Shown here: piece by piece, positions 22,300 through 23,510 of the stretch
Position numbering within the stretch: position 1 is the stretch's first letter
How the letters are laid out: every line of letters begins with the position of its first letter
The notes under the pieces: generated by a model
Seen by the model: the letters and a program-made list of their open reading frames with translations, nothing else
The model's database searches: none
What the model was told of the DNA's origin: nothing
Program-made: the position numbers and the translations under genes
Virus record (IMG/VR): IMGVR_UViG_3300028422_001980
Coordinates: 1-23,510 of that record
Reading direction: 5' to 3' (one strand)
Origin: a virus
DNA length: 23,510 nt

Positions 22300-22307
22300 A
22301 ACTTTTT

Positions 22308-23510
22308 TTATCCAACTTTTATACAGTCTGAAATACACTCGCTGACAGCAGTCTGCATTTCCATAAAAGCATAGGCGTAAATATTAAGTGTGGTCGTAGC
22401 TTGAGCATGTCCCAGATTTTGTTGAACAGTTTTAATGTCACATCCATTTTTAATTAATAAGCTTGCGTTCATATGTCTAAAATCATGTGTGCAAATATGC
22501 TTGAGATTGTTTACAATACAAAAGCGTCTAAGCCAGAGCGTCATAGCAGGCGGAGAAACAGCGTTGCCGTATGTCCCTCTAAATACTATTTCATTATCCC
22601 TATCGTTCCATTCTGTGCCTATATCGTTGCGTTGGCCCTCATAAAACTGTTTTAATTCATTAAGTTTATCAAACACAAGTTGTGGCAATTTGATACACCT
22701 AACTGATGACTTAGTTTTTGGGGAACTAACTACTCTGAAAATATCTGCTCCATTAACAGTTTGGACAGAGTCCTCTTTGCATCTTCTTATTTTGTAAACA
22801 TTTCTTTTAATAAAAACCATACTTCTTTTGAAATCAAAATCTTTCCACTCAAGTCCGCAAAGTTCCCCTAATCGCATTCCGCTATAAAGTGCAACTGTGA
22901 AAAACACTCTATATAAAATAGATGATTTTTCATTCAAGGCCTCAAAAAGTAAGTTTGCATCTTCAATAGAATAGAACTCTTTTTCTGACTGACATGCTGA
23001 TGGTCTTTTAACATCATCACATGGGTTGATTTCAAGAATATCGAGTTCCTTAGCATATTCAAATACAGTTGAAATATAAGACATTGTATTTCTTATTGTC
23101 TTAGGGTTAAGTGGCCTTTTGGAAAACTTCCCCTTACCCTCTTCAAGCCTTTGAATCATCCTTTTAAGGACACTTCTTGAAATGCTGTCAAGCCTCATAT
23201 CTCCAATTTCAGTATTAACACGTTTTATAACGGTTGACATTTTATCAAAAGTAGAAGGTTTGTATTTCGGTTTTGCATAGTGAGGTATCCAATCTTTAGA
23301 AATAAAGTCTGCGAATTTTACATTACAGGCTTGATACCCATTTTTATATTTTTCTTCAAACAGAACCATCTGTCGAGCCAGTTCTGCTTTAACTTTTCGC
23401 TTATTATTTTTGATATCAGCATTAGGTTGCCAGTTAAAATACTGGCATCCTTTTTCTTTATTTGTGACTTTGATTCGGTATGAATCGCCACGTATTATAT
23501 AACTAGCCAC
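22308..23510 (-). CDS. int: Tyrosine recombinase/integrase (Tn916/phage type)
   Basis: A 400-residue integrase whose GTG start is at the window edge. MASYIIRGDSYRIKV is a typical N-terminus for the family, so it is probably complete. Residues 1-60 resemble the arm-binding AP2-like domain. The core-binding domain covers about 65-165 and the catalytic domain about 175-395. Catalytic residues are all visible: Arg213 (SGMRLGEL), a Lys near 265, His342 and Arg345 (HDFRH), His368 (LGHAQ) and Tyr378 (LNIYAY). The gene reads leftward towards a non-coding repeat region, as int genes read towards their att site. It therefore probably belongs to an element continuing to the right. Confidence 0.93.
   Translation of the reverse strand: MASYIIRGDSYRIKVTNKEKGCQYFNWQPNADIKNNKRKVKAELARQMVLFEEKYKNGYQACNVKFADFISKDWIPHYAKPKYKPSTFDKMSTVIKRVNTEIGDMRLDSISRSVLKRMIQRLEEGKGKFSKRPLNPKTIRNTMSYISTVFEYAKELDILEINPCDDVKRPSACQSEKEFYSIEDANLLFEALNEKSSILYRVFFTVALYSGMRLGELCGLEWKDFDFKRSMVFIKRNVYKIRRCKEDSVQTVNGADIFRVVSSPKTKSSVRCIKLPQLVFDKLNELKQFYEGQRNDIGTEWNDRDNEIVFRGTYGNAVSPPAMTLWLRRFCIVNNLKHICTHDFRHMNASLLIKNGCDIKTVQQNLGHAQATTTLNIYAYAFMEMQTAVSECISDCIKVG

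Larger units (their letters stand above)
21898..22307. other. 410-base non-coding region with hairpins and short tandem repeats
   Basis: No credible gene lies here. It contains the repeat AAAATAGGCT twice in tandem (22007-22026), arms AACCTAC and GTAGGTT (21954-21960, 21995-22001), two terminator-like hairpins, and AAATTGTACCCC twice in tandem (22276-22299). This mix, directly downstream of a tyrosine integrase gene, is what an attachment region with integrase arm sites looks like. No second att copy is in the window, so the core cannot be defined. Confidence 0.5.
22221..23510. mobile_element. Left end of a second integrative element (inferred)
   Basis: The leftward tyrosine integrase with repeats and hairpins just past its stop matches the left end of a phage or ICE, with att close to the int 3' end. 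Only this end is in view, so the element type is unknown. The alternative is that this integrase marks the right end of one composite element spanning the window. Confidence 0.45.

Noticed and set aside
1-23510. CRISPR array
   Set aside because: No series of regularly spaced repeats exists. The only repeats are single pairs or two-unit tandems.

Overview
The window looks like accessory DNA from a low-GC member of the Bacillota, most likely a clostridial gut or anaerobe lineage. The evidence is AT-rich coding sequence with strong AGGAGG-type ribosome binding sites, a clostridial-style phage lysis and replication cassette, tandem large serine recombinases, and a Tn916-like tyrosine recombinase. 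No rRNA, tRNA or core housekeeping gene is visible.

Region 1 (1-6368) is the end of a phage late operon. It holds a small structural protein, a large tail or baseplate protein, a tail protein carrying a discoidin-like domain, a hub-like tail protein, a holin and an amidase endolysin, closed by an intrinsic terminator. A small membrane protein gene (DUF5658-like) sits backwards between the hub gene and the holin. It is flanked by a 41-base direct repeat that duplicates the 3' end of the hub gene, so it was inserted there.

Region 2 (6369-11314) is a phage replication cassette: two small proteins, a DUF2800 nuclease-like protein, a DUF2815/Enc34-type ssDNA-binding protein, a family A DNA polymerase, an HTH plus zinc-finger protein, and a 53-aa SHOCT-like protein. 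The polymerase is not followed by the primase/helicase genes that usually accompany such sets. Two copies of a conserved, covarying RNA hairpin lie at the two ends of the cassette. The second copy buries a Shine-Dalgarno sequence. Region 3 (11390-14256) holds two overlapping large serine recombinases, presumably the integration/excision module of this element.

Region 4 (14257-21897) looks like a defence or conflict island with two separate operons. The first is an Xre-type regulator with a promoter/operator, an AAA+ ATPase and a large cytoplasmic subtilisin-like protease with an intact triad. The second has its own strong promoter behind a perfect terminator. It encodes an HTH protein with a glycine-rich hydrophobic tail, a 620-aa protein combining a PH-like domain, an Mrr-like IQTK nuclease-type motif and glycine-zipper membrane segments, and a PD-(D/E)XK nuclease with a C-terminal EVE/PUA-like domain. 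The second operon is the best candidate for an undescribed system.

Region 5 (21898-23510) is a non-coding stretch with short tandem repeats and hairpins, then a minus-strand tyrosine integrase pointing left. By analogy with phage int-att layouts, this integrase probably belongs to a second element that continues beyond the right edge. All functions are inferred from motifs and gene order; no database search was run.
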